From an uncultured Bryobacteraceae bacterium (GTDB lineage: Bacteria > Acidobacteriota > Terriglobia > Bryobacterales > Bryobacteraceae): 64,000 nucleotides of DNA. Below, one piece after another: positions 1 through 9,866 of the stretch. Location of the stretch: the NCBI GenBank assembly GCA_938003835.1, contig CALKXJ010000017.1, forward strand, positions 1 to 64,000, read 5' to 3'. Below the pieces are notes generated by a model, which did no database searches, was not told where the DNA came from, and saw only the letters and a list, made by a program, of their open reading frames with translations. A program made the position numbers and the translations under genes. Position 1 is the first letter of the stretch, and every line of letters starts with the position of its first letter.

Positions 1-116
1 TCGCTCTCTTGATCGGCCCGCTCGGTCCAGATCGGCAGAAAGATGGTGAAGCGCAAACCGGGCGAGGCTTCCTGAAAGTTTCGACCGAGATATTTGGGGA
101 CTGCGGCAATGGGCAT
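1..116 (-). CDS. cmr6: Cmr6, type III-B CRISPR RAMP protein (partial, N-terminus only)
   Basis: Only the first 38 or so codons lie in the window; the rest runs off the left edge. The translation begins MPIAAVPKYLGRNF and continues EASPGLRFTIFLPIW, the usual opening of Cmr6 RAMP proteins. Cmr6 caps the 3' end of the crRNA-bearing backbone of the Cmr RNA-targeting complex in the cytoplasm. It lies just downstream of cmr5 on the same strand (17 bases between cmr5 stop and this ATG, with a GGGAGAAAG ribosome site), completing the order cmr1-2-3-4-5-6. Identification rests on the N-terminal motif plus context; the glycine-rich RAMP loop cannot be checked. Confidence 0.85.
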   Translation of the reverse strand, partial: MPIAAVPKYLGRNFQEASPGLRFTIFLPIWTERADQES

Positions 117-133
117 CTTGCTTTCTCCCGGGG

Positions 134-529
134 TCAACCCACGCGCGCCGAGGCCATCTGACGGAGCCACCGCAGCAGCGCGAAGGCTTCGGCGGTCACC
201 GCCTGATACGTCGCGGGATCTGTCCCCATCAGCGCTTCCATGAAAACCGGGAACTCGGACTTGGAAAAAACTCTCGGAAAGCGGTCTTTGAGCCAGTTTC
301 GCAGATCCTGTGAAACCAGCTCGGCCGCTCCGCCCTTGTCGTGGCAAAAGGCCAGCACCTGCATCAGCCCGGAATTCATGATCAGCGCCGGCAGGCCCTT
401 GGCAAAGTTGGCGTGCTCTTTGCCGTAGTTGCCGCACTTGTCCCAGGCATATTGCGCCCGCTGCTGCTCGAGCGTCGCGCGGGTATTCGTTGATCCCCGA
501 GCGGTGTTGATCCTACCGGAAAGCTGCAT
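134..529 (-). CDS. cmr5: Cmr5, small subunit of type III-B CRISPR complex
   Basis: Small helical subunit of the Cmr complex that stacks along the Cmr4 filament. The protein of about 131 residues has the family signature QQRAQYAWDKC near the N-terminus, then GLPALIMNSGLMQVLAF and a helical C-terminal part (FALLRWLRQMASA). I chose the ATG at 529 (MQLSGR) rather than the in-frame ATG at 544, because it sits one base after the cmr4 stop with GGAGGGT just upstream. Length is usual for Cmr5 (110-150 aa). Function follows from family and operon position. Confidence 0.92.
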   Translation of the reverse strand: MQLSGRINTARGSTNTRATLEQQRAQYAWDKCGNYGKEHANFAKGLPALIMNSGLMQVLAFCHDKGGAAELVSQDLRNWLKDRFPRVFSKSEFPVFMEALMGTDPATYQAVTAEAFALLRWLRQMASARVG

Positions 530-530
530 C

Positions 531-1466
<936 letters not shown>

Positions 1467-2711
1467 TCACTCCTCCGGCCACTCGGCCAGCCAGATGCGA
1501 TTGAAGCCTTCAGCCCGCCGCGGCTCGGGCGCCTCCGGCTGCGTCCACAAACCCCAGCGGACGAGCCTCTCCAAGTCGGCGGATGTCGCTTTCAGCTCTT
1601 CGAGCCAGTAGACGCTCCCCGGCGCCGCAGCCCGGCAAGCCGCTTTGGGCAGCCAGCGGGCCAGGTCCCAGCCCGAGACGACCTGAAAGCGGGAAACGGC
1701 CGCCGCCACCAGACGGGCTTCGACGCCGTGCAGTTCGAAAATGATCGAGCTGCCGTCCTTGCGGCAACCTTCGGGCAACCAGCCTTCGGTGAAGATTCCC
1801 GGCGAGGCCAGAATCATGCGACAGCGACGGGCGTCGCAGAGCCGGCCGTAGTCCACCGAGGGCAGCTTATACTCCTTGACCTCATTTACGACGGCGGCGC
1901 GGTTGTCGCCGCCCAGGCGAAGGAGCGCGCCGTCTTTAAGCGAGCCAGGCGCCGCGCCCGTGTAGGCGACTAAAAGGCCGACGTCGAAATGTGCCCCATC
2001 CAGGTTTCCGTGCTCTTGTTTACGGAAGGCGACGGCCCGGTTAGAGAACAGCCTGCCCTCCGCGGCCGCGCGGGTCTCGCGGCTGAGACCTACGCCGACG
2101 CGCGTCTCCGACTGCCAGAGCGAGGCGACTGGAATCAGATCTTGCGCCGGATCCCAGGATCGCCGCCCCGCGAGATACTTCTTCCAGCCAGACTCGGTGA
2201 ACCACCAGCCGGGGCTCGGTTTGCTCCGCTTGTCTTGCGGCAGCACGGGCAGTGACGAGAGCTTGTAGGAGCAGACCCACCCCGGGGGAGCGCCGTCAAA
2301 GATCTTTGGGCGTAATTGGTTGACCGCGAGGTTCAGTCGCGGGCCCGTCGAACTGTTCGGCGCCGGCACGGCTTCCGCCTTCGCCGCCTCGATGACCACG
2401 TCGGCCGGCGGGGGCACCAATAGCTCGGTGCGGCCATCCGCGAAGCGCCGGGCCAGGGAACAGAGCGTCAGAGTGAACGGCCCCGGCTCCTCCGGGGTGC
2501 CGAGCTCCCGATGTCTGATCCTTCCGGCGGCGAACGAGTTCAAATCCTCTTTGCTCTCCACCAGCAGCCGCGAGCGCAGCGCCCCGGCCACCTGGCTCGG
2601 CCAAGGGGGCATCAGGCTTTCGCCAAAGCTGCCCGGCTCGCCAAACAGCCTGTTGCCGCGAAAGAGCAAGATGTCGAAAGCTTCGAGAAAGCGTATCTGG
2701 ACGTGATTCAT
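1467..2711 (-). CDS. cmr3: Cmr3, type III-B CRISPR RAMP protein binding the crRNA 5' tag
   Basis: In characterised complexes Cmr3 pairs with Cmr2 and holds the 8-nt 5' handle of the crRNA. The protein of about 414 residues starts MNHVQIRFLEAFDILLFRGN and continues with FGEPGSFGESLMPPWPSQVAGALRS, the typical Cmr3 N-terminus. The start at 2711 is set by an ATGA overlap with the cmr2 stop, which implies translational coupling; an in-frame upstream extension to 2780 would lie wholly inside cmr2. A second RAMP-like half is expected from the family but has no sharp motif I can point to. Confidence 0.92.
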   Translation of the reverse strand: MNHVQIRFLEAFDILLFRGNRLFGEPGSFGESLMPPWPSQVAGALRSRLLVESKEDLNSFAAGRIRHRELGTPEEPGPFTLTLCSLARRFADGRTELLVPPPADVVIEAAKAEAVPAPNSSTGPRLNLAVNQLRPKIFDGAPPGWVCSYKLSSLPVLPQDKRSKPSPGWWFTESGWKKYLAGRRSWDPAQDLIPVASLWQSETRVGVGLSRETRAAAEGRLFSNRAVAFRKQEHGNLDGAHFDVGLLVAYTGAAPGSLKDGALLRLGGDNRAAVVNEVKEYKLPSVDYGRLCDARRCRMILASPGIFTEGWLPEGCRKDGSSIIFELHGVEARLVAAAVSRFQVVSGWDLARWLPKAACRAAAPGSVYWLEELKATSADLERLVRWGLWTQPEAPEPRRAEGFNRIWLAEWPEE

Positions 2712-5700
2712 CGCTCGTCTCCCGCCGATCGTGTCTCGCGCGCCAGAAACTCCGCTACGCCCAGAAATTGGGCCAGCCACTCCAGCCGGTCGCCGGGCTG
2801 CTCGAGAGCCAGTTGCGTGAGCCCCTCCGCCAGCTTCGGCGCCTTGTCGGCGGCCTGATTCCCAGCCTGGCGCGCAAGTTGGTAAGCCAGCATCGTACGG
2901 AGCATGTCAGCAGAGCTCTGGTCGGGCTCCGGCAGGTCTTTGAGCCATTCCAGGGTGTTATAGACGGCCCTGCGCGAGACATCCGGATCGGCCAAAAATT
3001 TCCGCAGCCCTACGAGGAGCTCGAGCGGCTCGCCCCAATCTGCCGAGAGATTCAGCGTGCCGCCGGAGCGCTTGATGATGCGGATGTGGAATGCGTCCCG
3101 GTCGAGCTCGCGCCGCAGCCTCTTGCCGTTCTCTTCGACAACTCGGATCCGCCGGTAGCGCTTGGCCGCCTGCTCGGCGTCCCGGAGCTGGTCGAGCACG
3201 AAGCCGAGCGGCGCCATATGATGCGCGATGACCACCCCGCAGCAGATGCCGGCCCGAGTTCCCATCATCTGCATGAGGCGGCGTCCGAGGTATGCATAGC
3301 CGCGGCCTAAAAGCAACTTGCCGGAGCCGTCGAGCTTTCCAACCTCCTCCTTGCCTTCGCCGCGATAGGCCTGACGCAATTTGCTGATCGCGGAAAAGAC
3401 GTCGGCGACCGGCAGCATGGCCATGACGTCGTCGCCGCCGGAGTAAATCAGCCGCCCGAGATGCTCCTCTTCGATGATGTAGGGCACCAGCACCTGGGAG
3501 AAGTCGTTCAGAGCGCCCGAGATGCTCATATGGCGCGCGGGGGAGGGCGGACGCTGCTGAGCCGCATATTGCCGTAGCAGCGGCGCCGCTTTTAGATTCT
3601 CGATTTCGCCCCGAATCTCGGGGTGGAAGCTTTGAAGGAAGCTTGCCCCGGTGGTCCCATCCTCGCCGGACAAAATGGCGCCGAGCCGGTCCCCGTCCAT
3701 CAGAATCAGCGCATAATACGTCTCGAGCTGTGCCTCTTGATCCTGCTTCTTGTCGCCGGCGAGAAACCGGGCGATTTCGCGGCGCGCCTGGGCGTAGCAG
3801 CCCCGATCCTCCTCGACCTCACCTTGGAGCTCGCGAAGCCGGTCGAGATAACCCGGAATCAATTTGATGAAATTGCGCCGCTCTTCATCGGCTACGGTCA
3901 TCTGGATCAGTTTACGGGGCAAAGCGACGCGCTCCGCGCCCTTCTTTGCGGACCTGCTCGAGAGCTCCTGATCGACGGCTTTGCCAGCTTCCAACCACCG
4001 CTCGAGCTGATGGGCAAGGGCCATGGTGTGGGTGGAGACGACAAAACGCTCCAGGCCTCGCGGTGCAAGCTCCCGCAGCTCTTCGACGAACAGTGACGGC
4101 CAGAGGCGTTTGATGGCCGGCAGGGCGCTGAGGTGCTCACCCTCGCGGGCCCACCCCGGGCGGCGACCGGCAATCCGCGTCCATAGGGTCTCCTTGCGAC
4201 CGGATCCGGAGCCGCGCTGTCCGGGCGGCAGGCGCAGCAGCTCGCGGTCATGCGTGAGCCACTCAGCCTCTCCGGTGAGGCTGCAACGCCAGCCTTCCTG
4301 CCTCGATTGTGAAAACTGCCGCAGGCTCTTGGCCGCCGCCAGCAATCTCTCCCCAAGGTCGTAAAAGGCCGGGTACAGGACACCGGGATTGGGTTCGTAG
4401 AAGCGAACCCCTGACTCCTCGGGCCATTCGATCTGCTGGGAGAGCACCTTCCAGGCGGGACTGGCCAGGAAGCCGGCCTCCTGCTGCTCGCCAACCCCAT
4501 AAAACGGGGCCATGAAGCGGCGCAGGGGCGCCACGTCCACGCCCGTCTGCCGCTTCTCATCCTGCGGGCTTGCGAGCGAGAATGGCACGCTGGCCCAGTG
4601 AACCTCGGGGAACTCGCGGAGCTGATCGCGCACCTGCTGGTAAGCGGGAATTGACTCATCGCGCTGCTCGTTCTCTGCTTTGAATCCCGCAGTCTCTAGC
4701 AGCCGGTCGACGGTCCGAAAACCCAGCTCGAGCACCCAATCCCGAACGTTGGACGAACAGACCTTGGCAATCGATCTGACCTCGCTGGCCGGCACAATGG
4801 CGACAAAGCGGTTGGGCAAGCTCGCCCCGAACAGCGGGTTGGCGTCGGGCGGTTGCTTGCGCCAGTCGAGGTCGTCGAACAAGCGTTCCGGCAATTCCTG
4901 ATCCCGCAGGAGCCAGACGTCGGTGAGCGCCACACCCCGCAGCCGAGGAAAGAGGATGGCGTCCGGCCCAAAACGCTCGCAGACCGGCTTCATGGCCTCC
5001 CAGGCGAGGCGCGCCAACAAGTGGGAGCCGGCCCACAAGTCCTCCATCTTGCGAGCCGCCGCAATAAAGCTCTGCACGGGGCCGATGGTGAATGTCAGCA
5101 GCGCCGCGCGGCCCTCGGGATCCGCGGCAAAAGCCCCGGCAAAGGCCGAAACCAGGTCCAGATGATCCCAGATGGAGTGATCGGGCGTCCGCGTGTCGGC
5201 CGGCAAGAGCCTCCAAAGCTCGCCCAGTTTGCCGAAATCCTCCTCCTCGACCAGCTCCGGTCCGAAGCGCCAGAAGGCGAGCAGGAGTTTTTTGTAGTCG
5301 ACAGCGCCTGGACCGGGACAGACGGCTTGGCGCAGCCGCTCGAAATGAGTCAGGCTCCGGTCCTTGATATCGCCGATCTCGGTGTCGCGGAGCGTCAGGA
5401 AGCGAAGGTCCTCGCCGGTAAGGGGATGAACCAGGGCCGGATTGGCGGTCCAGCGCAGAGACACTCGCGTTGGCCATTGCGGCCGGTCGGCAGCGGCGGC
5501 CCACCAGTCGGCGCGCTTGACGATGGCCTCGAGGCCGCTTTTCCAACCATCGCGGAACAGGCAATGCTTGCCGAGTGCAGCGGTCTGCTCCGGCTCGGCC
5601 TCCAGGTCGAGTAGCTCCTTGAGCGTGCGGACCGTGCCGCCCTCATGACCCGCTGGGTCGCGAAACAGCACCAGGGCCTTCTCAGCCGGATCATGCAACC

Positions 5701-5743
5701 TCGCGGCGAGTTTGACGCGCCAGAGAAGATCGGTGTTCAACAT
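2708..5743 (-). CDS. cmr2: Cmr2/Cas10, large subunit of type III-B CRISPR complex
   Basis: Signature Cas10 protein, 1011 residues, normal for Cmr2. An N-terminal HD motif is present (H17-D18 in ARLHDPAEKAL), so a DNase centre may be intact. The Cmr2 first cyclase-like region (TFTIGPVQSFIAAARK, about residues 217-232) follows, then ALILMDGDRLG (about 678-688), and the Palm2 GGDD motif at residues 769-772 (LIYSGGDDVMAML). An intact GGDD centre predicts cyclic oligoadenylate synthesis on target recognition. The start at 5743 has GGAGG upstream, 12 bases after cmr1, and the stop overlaps cmr3. No cOA-responsive effector (Csx1/Csm6, Can1/2, CorA) is visible in this window. Confidence 0.96.
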   Translation of the reverse strand: MLNTDLLWRVKLAARLHDPAEKALVLFRDPAGHEGGTVRTLKELLDLEAEPEQTAALGKHCLFRDGWKSGLEAIVKRADWWAAAADRPQWPTRVSLRWTANPALVHPLTGEDLRFLTLRDTEIGDIKDRSLTHFERLRQAVCPGPGAVDYKKLLLAFWRFGPELVEEEDFGKLGELWRLLPADTRTPDHSIWDHLDLVSAFAGAFAADPEGRAALLTFTIGPVQSFIAAARKMEDLWAGSHLLARLAWEAMKPVCERFGPDAILFPRLRGVALTDVWLLRDQELPERLFDDLDWRKQPPDANPLFGASLPNRFVAIVPASEVRSIAKVCSSNVRDWVLELGFRTVDRLLETAGFKAENEQRDESIPAYQQVRDQLREFPEVHWASVPFSLASPQDEKRQTGVDVAPLRRFMAPFYGVGEQQEAGFLASPAWKVLSQQIEWPEESGVRFYEPNPGVLYPAFYDLGERLLAAAKSLRQFSQSRQEGWRCSLTGEAEWLTHDRELLRLPPGQRGSGSGRKETLWTRIAGRRPGWAREGEHLSALPAIKRLWPSLFVEELRELAPRGLERFVVSTHTMALAHQLERWLEAGKAVDQELSSRSAKKGAERVALPRKLIQMTVADEERRNFIKLIPGYLDRLRELQGEVEEDRGCYAQARREIARFLAGDKKQDQEAQLETYYALILMDGDRLGAILSGEDGTTGASFLQSFHPEIRGEIENLKAAPLLRQYAAQQRPPSPARHMSISGALNDFSQVLVPYIIEEEHLGRLIYSGGDDVMAMLPVADVFSAISKLRQAYRGEGKEEVGKLDGSGKLLLGRGYAYLGRRLMQMMGTRAGICCGVVIAHHMAPLGFVLDQLRDAEQAAKRYRRIRVVEENGKRLRRELDRDAFHIRIIKRSGGTLNLSADWGEPLELLVGLRKFLADPDVSRRAVYNTLEWLKDLPEPDQSSADMLRTMLAYQLARQAGNQAADKAPKLAEGLTQLALEQPGDRLEWLAQFLGVAEFLARETRSAGDER

Positions 5744-5755
5744 CCCGCCTCCGTC

Positions 5756-6946
5756 CTAACGTGGTAGCCGTTCTAACTGCACGCCTCGCAGTTGATTGGG
5801 CATGGCATTCTTCCAGGAAGAATTCGCTATCGAGCCGTAGTTCCGCTGCGCTGCCGGCTTGCAAAGCTCGTCGAGCAGCGCATGGACGCGCTGCCAGACG
5901 GACTGTAGCTGTTGGCCATCAGCCCGAAAAGCAGGTGGCGGACAGCAAGGGATGTGATAGATGACGCCGATGAGCTTCTCCGAGTTGGCCGGATCGCGCC
6001 GTACCTTGAAGCGGAGCGAGTTCGGCAGCCGCCAGGTGTTGCCCCACGCACGCGCGGTGTGCCTCGTGATGGGGTAGCTTAGCAGGTGACGCTCCTGGAC
6101 GTTTGCGTGCGGCGGCGGGGTCGTCGGAAAGCCGAACTGGGTCCGCAAGGCGATCTTGATGACGGCAAGCTCCTTCAGGACCTCTTCCCATCCGGAGTAG
6201 CTTTGTCGGGTGCGCCAGATAAGGGGTCCCTTCTCGTCCTTTCCTATGGCGTGGGGCCAGTCGACTGTCAGAGCCTGCCGCCAGTCCTGGAGCGGCAGCG
6301 AGGTGCTGTCGAGTTCCGGCGTGCCCTCGAGCGGCGTCAATTCCAGCGAACCCCAACCGTTTCGGCTGCGCCCGCCGATCGTGCCAAACAGGTGAATCAG
6401 CGACAAGGCGCGGCGTAAGCATTCGTCGTTTTGACCACCTGTGATCCGCGAGGGCTCCGAATTCGGATGCGATTCGGGGATGCCGAGCGTCAGGGTCGCC
6501 GCCTCGCCGCTGGCCACGGCGAACAGATTCTTCAGGACAGTCGCCCATCCTTGGGTAGCCTTTTTTGTCAACAAGGGACCGTAGCCCAGGTAAAGCAGAG
6601 GTCCGATGGGCTGGTTCACCTCGGGATGGCGCACCTTTTGTGGGGGCGAGGCCTCCCGCAGGCCCCATCTTTGGCCATCCAAGCTTCCCGACGACCATCG
6701 ATCCAGCCGCAGGCGGACCAGGCTCTTTCGGAAGTTGTTCACGAGCCACGCGTTGCCGAACAACTGTCCCTCTTCGACGCGCATGGCGTCGAAGCTCCCG
6801 CGAAAATTGTGATCGGCAGCCCAAACGACGCGCCACCATTGCCGGAGCAGCGCCTTGAAGGGCGGCGTTCGCCACCGGCCGTTCTGCTGCGCGTCACCGA
6901 GAAATGCCGGCGTGAGAAACGTAACCTTATATTGCCACTGCCTCAT
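5756..6946 (-). CDS. cmr1: Cmr1, type III-B CRISPR RAMP protein
   Basis: First gene of the cmr operon; Cmr1 sits at the crRNA 3' end of the complex. The protein of about 396 residues starts MRQWQYKVTFLTPAFLGDA and continues WRTPPFKALLRQWWRVVWA, the Cmr1 signature in which the first RAMP helix follows a TP(A)FLGGA-like strand. A second conserved patch, HLFGTIGGRSRNGWGSLEL, is the glycine-rich RAMP loop. ATG at 6946 has GAGGAATC upstream; an in-frame ATG at 6988 adds 14 residues unlike the family. The promoter should lie between 6947 and 7230, a gap shared with the divergent propeller gene. Confidence 0.93.
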   Translation of the reverse strand: MRQWQYKVTFLTPAFLGDAQQNGRWRTPPFKALLRQWWRVVWAADHNFRGSFDAMRVEEGQLFGNAWLVNNFRKSLVRLRLDRWSSGSLDGQRWGLREASPPQKVRHPEVNQPIGPLLYLGYGPLLTKKATQGWATVLKNLFAVASGEAATLTLGIPESHPNSEPSRITGGQNDECLRRALSLIHLFGTIGGRSRNGWGSLELTPLEGTPELDSTSLPLQDWRQALTVDWPHAIGKDEKGPLIWRTRQSYSGWEEVLKELAVIKIALRTQFGFPTTPPPHANVQERHLLSYPITRHTARAWGNTWRLPNSLRFKVRRDPANSEKLIGVIYHIPCCPPPAFRADGQQLQSVWQRVHALLDELCKPAAQRNYGSIANSSWKNAMPNQLRGVQLERLPR

Positions 6947-7083
6947 GCCTGATTCCTCGTCAGCCACCAACCCGGAAGCTTGAGGCACTCCCGCCTCCTG
7001 TGAAAATGACTGCGCGTTGCGCGCCTTGCGCGCGCTGAAATCGGGGCGGTTTTGCCGCCTTCGTGCCGTGCCGACTTGCTGTT

Positions 7084-7113
7084 TTGCTCATGGATCTTCG
7101 GAATTTGTATCAT
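7084..7113 (+). promoter_or_regulatory. Candidate sigma70-type promoter for the TPR/cytochrome/propeller gene
   Basis: TTGCTC at 7084-7089 and TATCAT at 7108-7113 are 18 bases apart, about 120 bases before the ATG at 7231. The -10 matches consensus in 5 of 6 positions and the -35 in 4 of 6. It lies in the divergent gap with cmr1. This is a sequence match only. Confidence 0.4.
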
Positions 7114-7230
7114 CCCAAGGCGCGGCTGTCAACGCCTCACAAGTTTGTGGTTCGAGCGCTCCTCGAATCCACTGCGCGATTTTGGCCGCCCCGCCGCCGT
7201 TGGCGAGAATATCATCAAAGCGTGAATGAC

Positions 7231-9603
7231 ATGCAGCGCGCTCTGATCGTGTCGTGCCTGGCTGCCGTGGCCGCGGCGCTTGTCGCCCTGTCGGCGCAGG
7301 CGCCCGCTGACGCAAGGTTTCTTGAGCATATGCGCGCCGGCCTCGAGGCGCGCAAAGACCAGCGCTGGCAGGACGCCGCCAGGGAGTTCGAGGCCGCGGC
7401 CCGGCTGGCCCCTCGGGTTGCCGAAGTGTGGGCGAATCTCGGCGTGGTGCGCCAAAATCAGGGACAGATGGCCGCCGCCGCCGAGGCGTTCCGGCGCGCG
7501 ATCGACCTGAAGCCGAACCTGCCGGGTGTGGCGGGCTTGCTCGGCTATGCCTTGTTGATGACCGGGCGGGCTGAGGCGGCCATCCCCTATCTCGAGCAGG
7601 CGTTGAAGGAAGCCCCTGGGAATCCGCGAATCGGCTCCTGGCTGGCTCTGGCCTATCTCGATGCGGGCGATTATCGCCGCGCGGCGCAGAGGTGGGAAGC
7701 CGCGCGCACGGCTTCGCCGAAGGATCTGAGCGTGCTGCTGTACCTGGCCCGCGCCTACGAAGGGCTGATCGGTCAACTCAACGATCAGCTTTACCGGATC
7801 GATGCCTCCAGGGCGCGCCAGCTCGAGCGCGTCGCGACCGAGCGGAACCGTCGCGATTCGGCGGCGAGCGACGCCCGGGCTGAGGTCGAGAGATGGGAGA
7901 AGGCGCTCGCCGCCCAGCCGGCTAGCGCGGAGGCGCTGGCCAATCTTGCGCAGGCCTACCAGCGGCACCTCGATCAGCTTTACGAGCAGATCTATGCGCT
8001 CGATCCGGCTCAGGCCGAGGCGGTGCTGGGGCCTAGGACCGACGCCGGCGGCGCGGCGCGCCCGGCCTCCCCACCCGCGCCTGTGAGTCCGGTGGCAGCC
8101 ACCGCGCGCGAAGCCGAGATCCGCCAGGCCTGCACGCAGTGCCATCGCTTCCCCGGGCCGTCGGTATTGCCAAAGCGAGAGTGGCCCGCCAAGATCGAGA
8201 AGATGTTCAGCCTGGCCAATGTGGGGCTGCTCGCCAAGTTCAACCGTCCCATACGGAACCTGAGTCTCGAAGAGGTAACAGCCTTCTTTCAGACGCTTGC
8301 GCCGGCGGAGCTTGATACGCCGCCCTGGGGACCGCCCACCGCGGAGCCGAAACTTGTCTTCGAGCGCCGCACGCTTGTCGGCGTACCTCCCGGCGAGAAT
8401 CTCCCCGGGACGGGTAACGTGCGGTTGGTGGAGCTGTTCCCGGATATCGCCGGCAGCGAGCTTGTCGTCTGCGACATGCTCTCCGGCTGGGTCTCCTGGA
8501 TGAACCCGCGCAACCCGAAAATGAGCCTTCAGGGCATCGCGCGCCTGGCAGCGCCGGACCACGCCGAAGCCGTTGACCTGGACCAGGACGGCCGCCCGGA
8601 TTTGCTCATTGCCGAGCTCGGCCAGGTGATGCCCTCCGACAAGAAGTTGGGCGGTGTCGTCTGGTTGCGCCAAGGGGAGAATCGCCGCTTCGAGCCGATC
8701 CGCATTGCGAGCAATCTCGGCCGGGTCGCCGATGCTCAGGCAGCGGACTTCGACGGTGACGGCGATCTCGATATCGTCGTCGCGGAGTTCGGTTGGATCA
8801 CCGTCGGGCGCGTGCTCCTGCTCGAAAATCGAGGCGCGCCGGCACCGGGAGAGCTGCCCCAGTTCGCCCAGAGAACGCTCGATGATCGGATCGGCTCGAT
8901 TCATGTTCCCGTGGCCGACCTCAATCGAGACGGCCGGCCCGATTTCGTCGCCCTCATCTCCCAGCAGAGTGAGACGGTGGTGGCCTTCCTCAACCGCGGC
9001 AAAGGCCAATTCGAGCGCCGGGAGATCTTCACCGCCCCGCATCCTCACTGGGGCTTCAGCGGCCTTCAGTTGATCGACTTCGACGGCGATGGCGATCTGG
9101 ATGCTCTGGTCACCAACGGCGACACCATGGACGACATGGTCCGCTTCAAGCCCTACCAGGGGGTGGCCTGGCTCGAAAACCGCGGCTCGTTTCCCTGGGT
9201 GCATCACAGCATTGCGCGACATTACGGCGTCATGCGCGCCCAGGCGGCCGATCTCGACGGCGATGGCGATATGGACGTCGTGGCCTCGACGTGGCTGCCC
9301 GAGCTCGACGAGGCCGAACGCAGAAAGTACGCTTTGCCGGGTCTCGCCTGGTACGAGCAGACCTCCGGCGGCGTCTTTCAGCCACACGTGCTGGCCGAGG
9401 ACCACTGTGACCGGCCGACGCTCGACCTGGCGGATTTCGACGGTGACGGACGCGTCGACATCGTTGTCGGCACCGCCTGGCTGGGCAAACCGCCCGCCGG
9501 GCGGCCTCCGGTGGCGCTCGAGATCTGGCGCCAGGCAGGAAAGCCTTCATCCGGGACCGCCGGCAAAAACCTGCGCCAATTTCCGTCGCCAGGCGCAAAA
9601 TAA
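7231..9603 (+). CDS. Secreted TPR - cytochrome c motif - VCBS/FG-GAP propeller protein
   Basis: About 790 residues. Order of parts: a signal peptide (MQRALIVSCLAAVAAALVALSAQAP, split here as about residues 1-25); TPR repeats to about residue 260 (WANLGVVRQNQGQMAAAAEA, LANLAQAYQRHLDQLYEQ); a single CxxCH haem-c motif CTQCH at 301-305 followed by a small cytochrome-like helical region ending FFQTLAP; and an FG-GAP/VCBS beta-propeller with calcium-type loops such as DQDGRPD, DFDGDGDLD, DLNRDGRPD and DLDGDGDMD. The start at 7231 is preferred because it gives the signal peptide; GTG at 7222 is also possible. The protein should be periplasmic or surface-bound. Ligand and function are unknown; the haem motif suggests redox activity. 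Divergent from the cmr operon. Confidence 0.85.
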   Translation: MQRALIVSCLAAVAAALVALSAQAPADARFLEHMRAGLEARKDQRWQDAAREFEAAARLAPRVAEVWANLGVVRQNQGQMAAAAEAFRRAIDLKPNLPGVAGLLGYALLMTGRAEAAIPYLEQALKEAPGNPRIGSWLALAYLDAGDYRRAAQRWEAARTASPKDLSVLLYLARAYEGLIGQLNDQLYRIDASRARQLERVATERNRRDSAASDARAEVERWEKALAAQPASAEALANLAQAYQRHLDQLYEQIYALDPAQAEAVLGPRTDAGGAARPASPPAPVSPVAATAREAEIRQACTQCHRFPGPSVLPKREWPAKIEKMFSLANVGLLAKFNRPIRNLSLEEVTAFFQTLAPAELDTPPWGPPTAEPKLVFERRTLVGVPPGENLPGTGNVRLVELFPDIAGSELVVCDMLSGWVSWMNPRNPKMSLQGIARLAAPDHAEAVDLDQDGRPDLLIAELGQVMPSDKKLGGVVWLRQGENRRFEPIRIASNLGRVADAQAADFDGDGDLDIVVAEFGWITVGRVLLLENRGAPAPGELPQFAQRTLDDRIGSIHVPVADLNRDGRPDFVALISQQSETVVAFLNRGKGQFERREIFTAPHPHWGFSGLQLIDFDGDGDLDALVTNGDTMDDMVRFKPYQGVAWLENRGSFPWVHHSIARHYGVMRAQAADLDGDGDMDVVASTWLPELDEAERRKYALPGLAWYEQTSGGVFQPHVLAEDHCDRPTLDLADFDGDGRVDIVVGTAWLGKPPAGRPPVALEIWRQAGKPSSGTAGKNLRQFPSPGAK

Positions 9604-9619
9604 GGCCAGGGAGGGTCGT

Positions 9620-9826
9620 ATGACGGAGAGGGAAGCCCTGGAGATCCTGCGCGCGCAGGGTCATGCCGTAAGCACTCCGGACCCGGCTACCGGCACCGTC
9701 CGGATCTGGGTCTACGGAACCGACCGCTCAATCGACGTCACGCTGGGCCGGGAGCTGATCCACCTGGCCGAGGGGAAGCTGACCTTCGAGGTTCTTGCAG
9801 CCGAGCGGCGCCCGGTAGCCGCCTGA
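9620..9826 (+). CDS. Small conserved-looking protein, 68 aa, unknown function
   Basis: A compact 68-residue protein (MTEREALEILRAQGHAV ... VRIWVYGTDRSIDV ... FEVLAAERRP). It starts 17 bases after the propeller gene with an AGGGAGGGTCG ribosome site, so it is probably co-transcribed. No signal peptide or membrane segment. The pattern helix, then 'VRIWV' and 'IDVTLGRELIHLAEGKLTFEVL' suggests a small alpha/beta fold. I do not recognise the family. The good ribosome site and typical codon use support its being real. Confidence 0.6.
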   Translation: MTEREALEILRAQGHAVSTPDPATGTVRIWVYGTDRSIDVTLGRELIHLAEGKLTFEVLAAERRPVAA

Positions 9827-9866
9827 GCGCCACGACGGGGACTGAAACGCGGTAGAGGAGGGGACA

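Noticed and set aside
7129-9405. Very long open frame on the minus strand opposite the propeller gene
   Set aside because: Compositional shadow of a GC-rich gene; no ribosome site and no family-like motifs, while the + strand has signal peptide, CxxCH and propeller loops.
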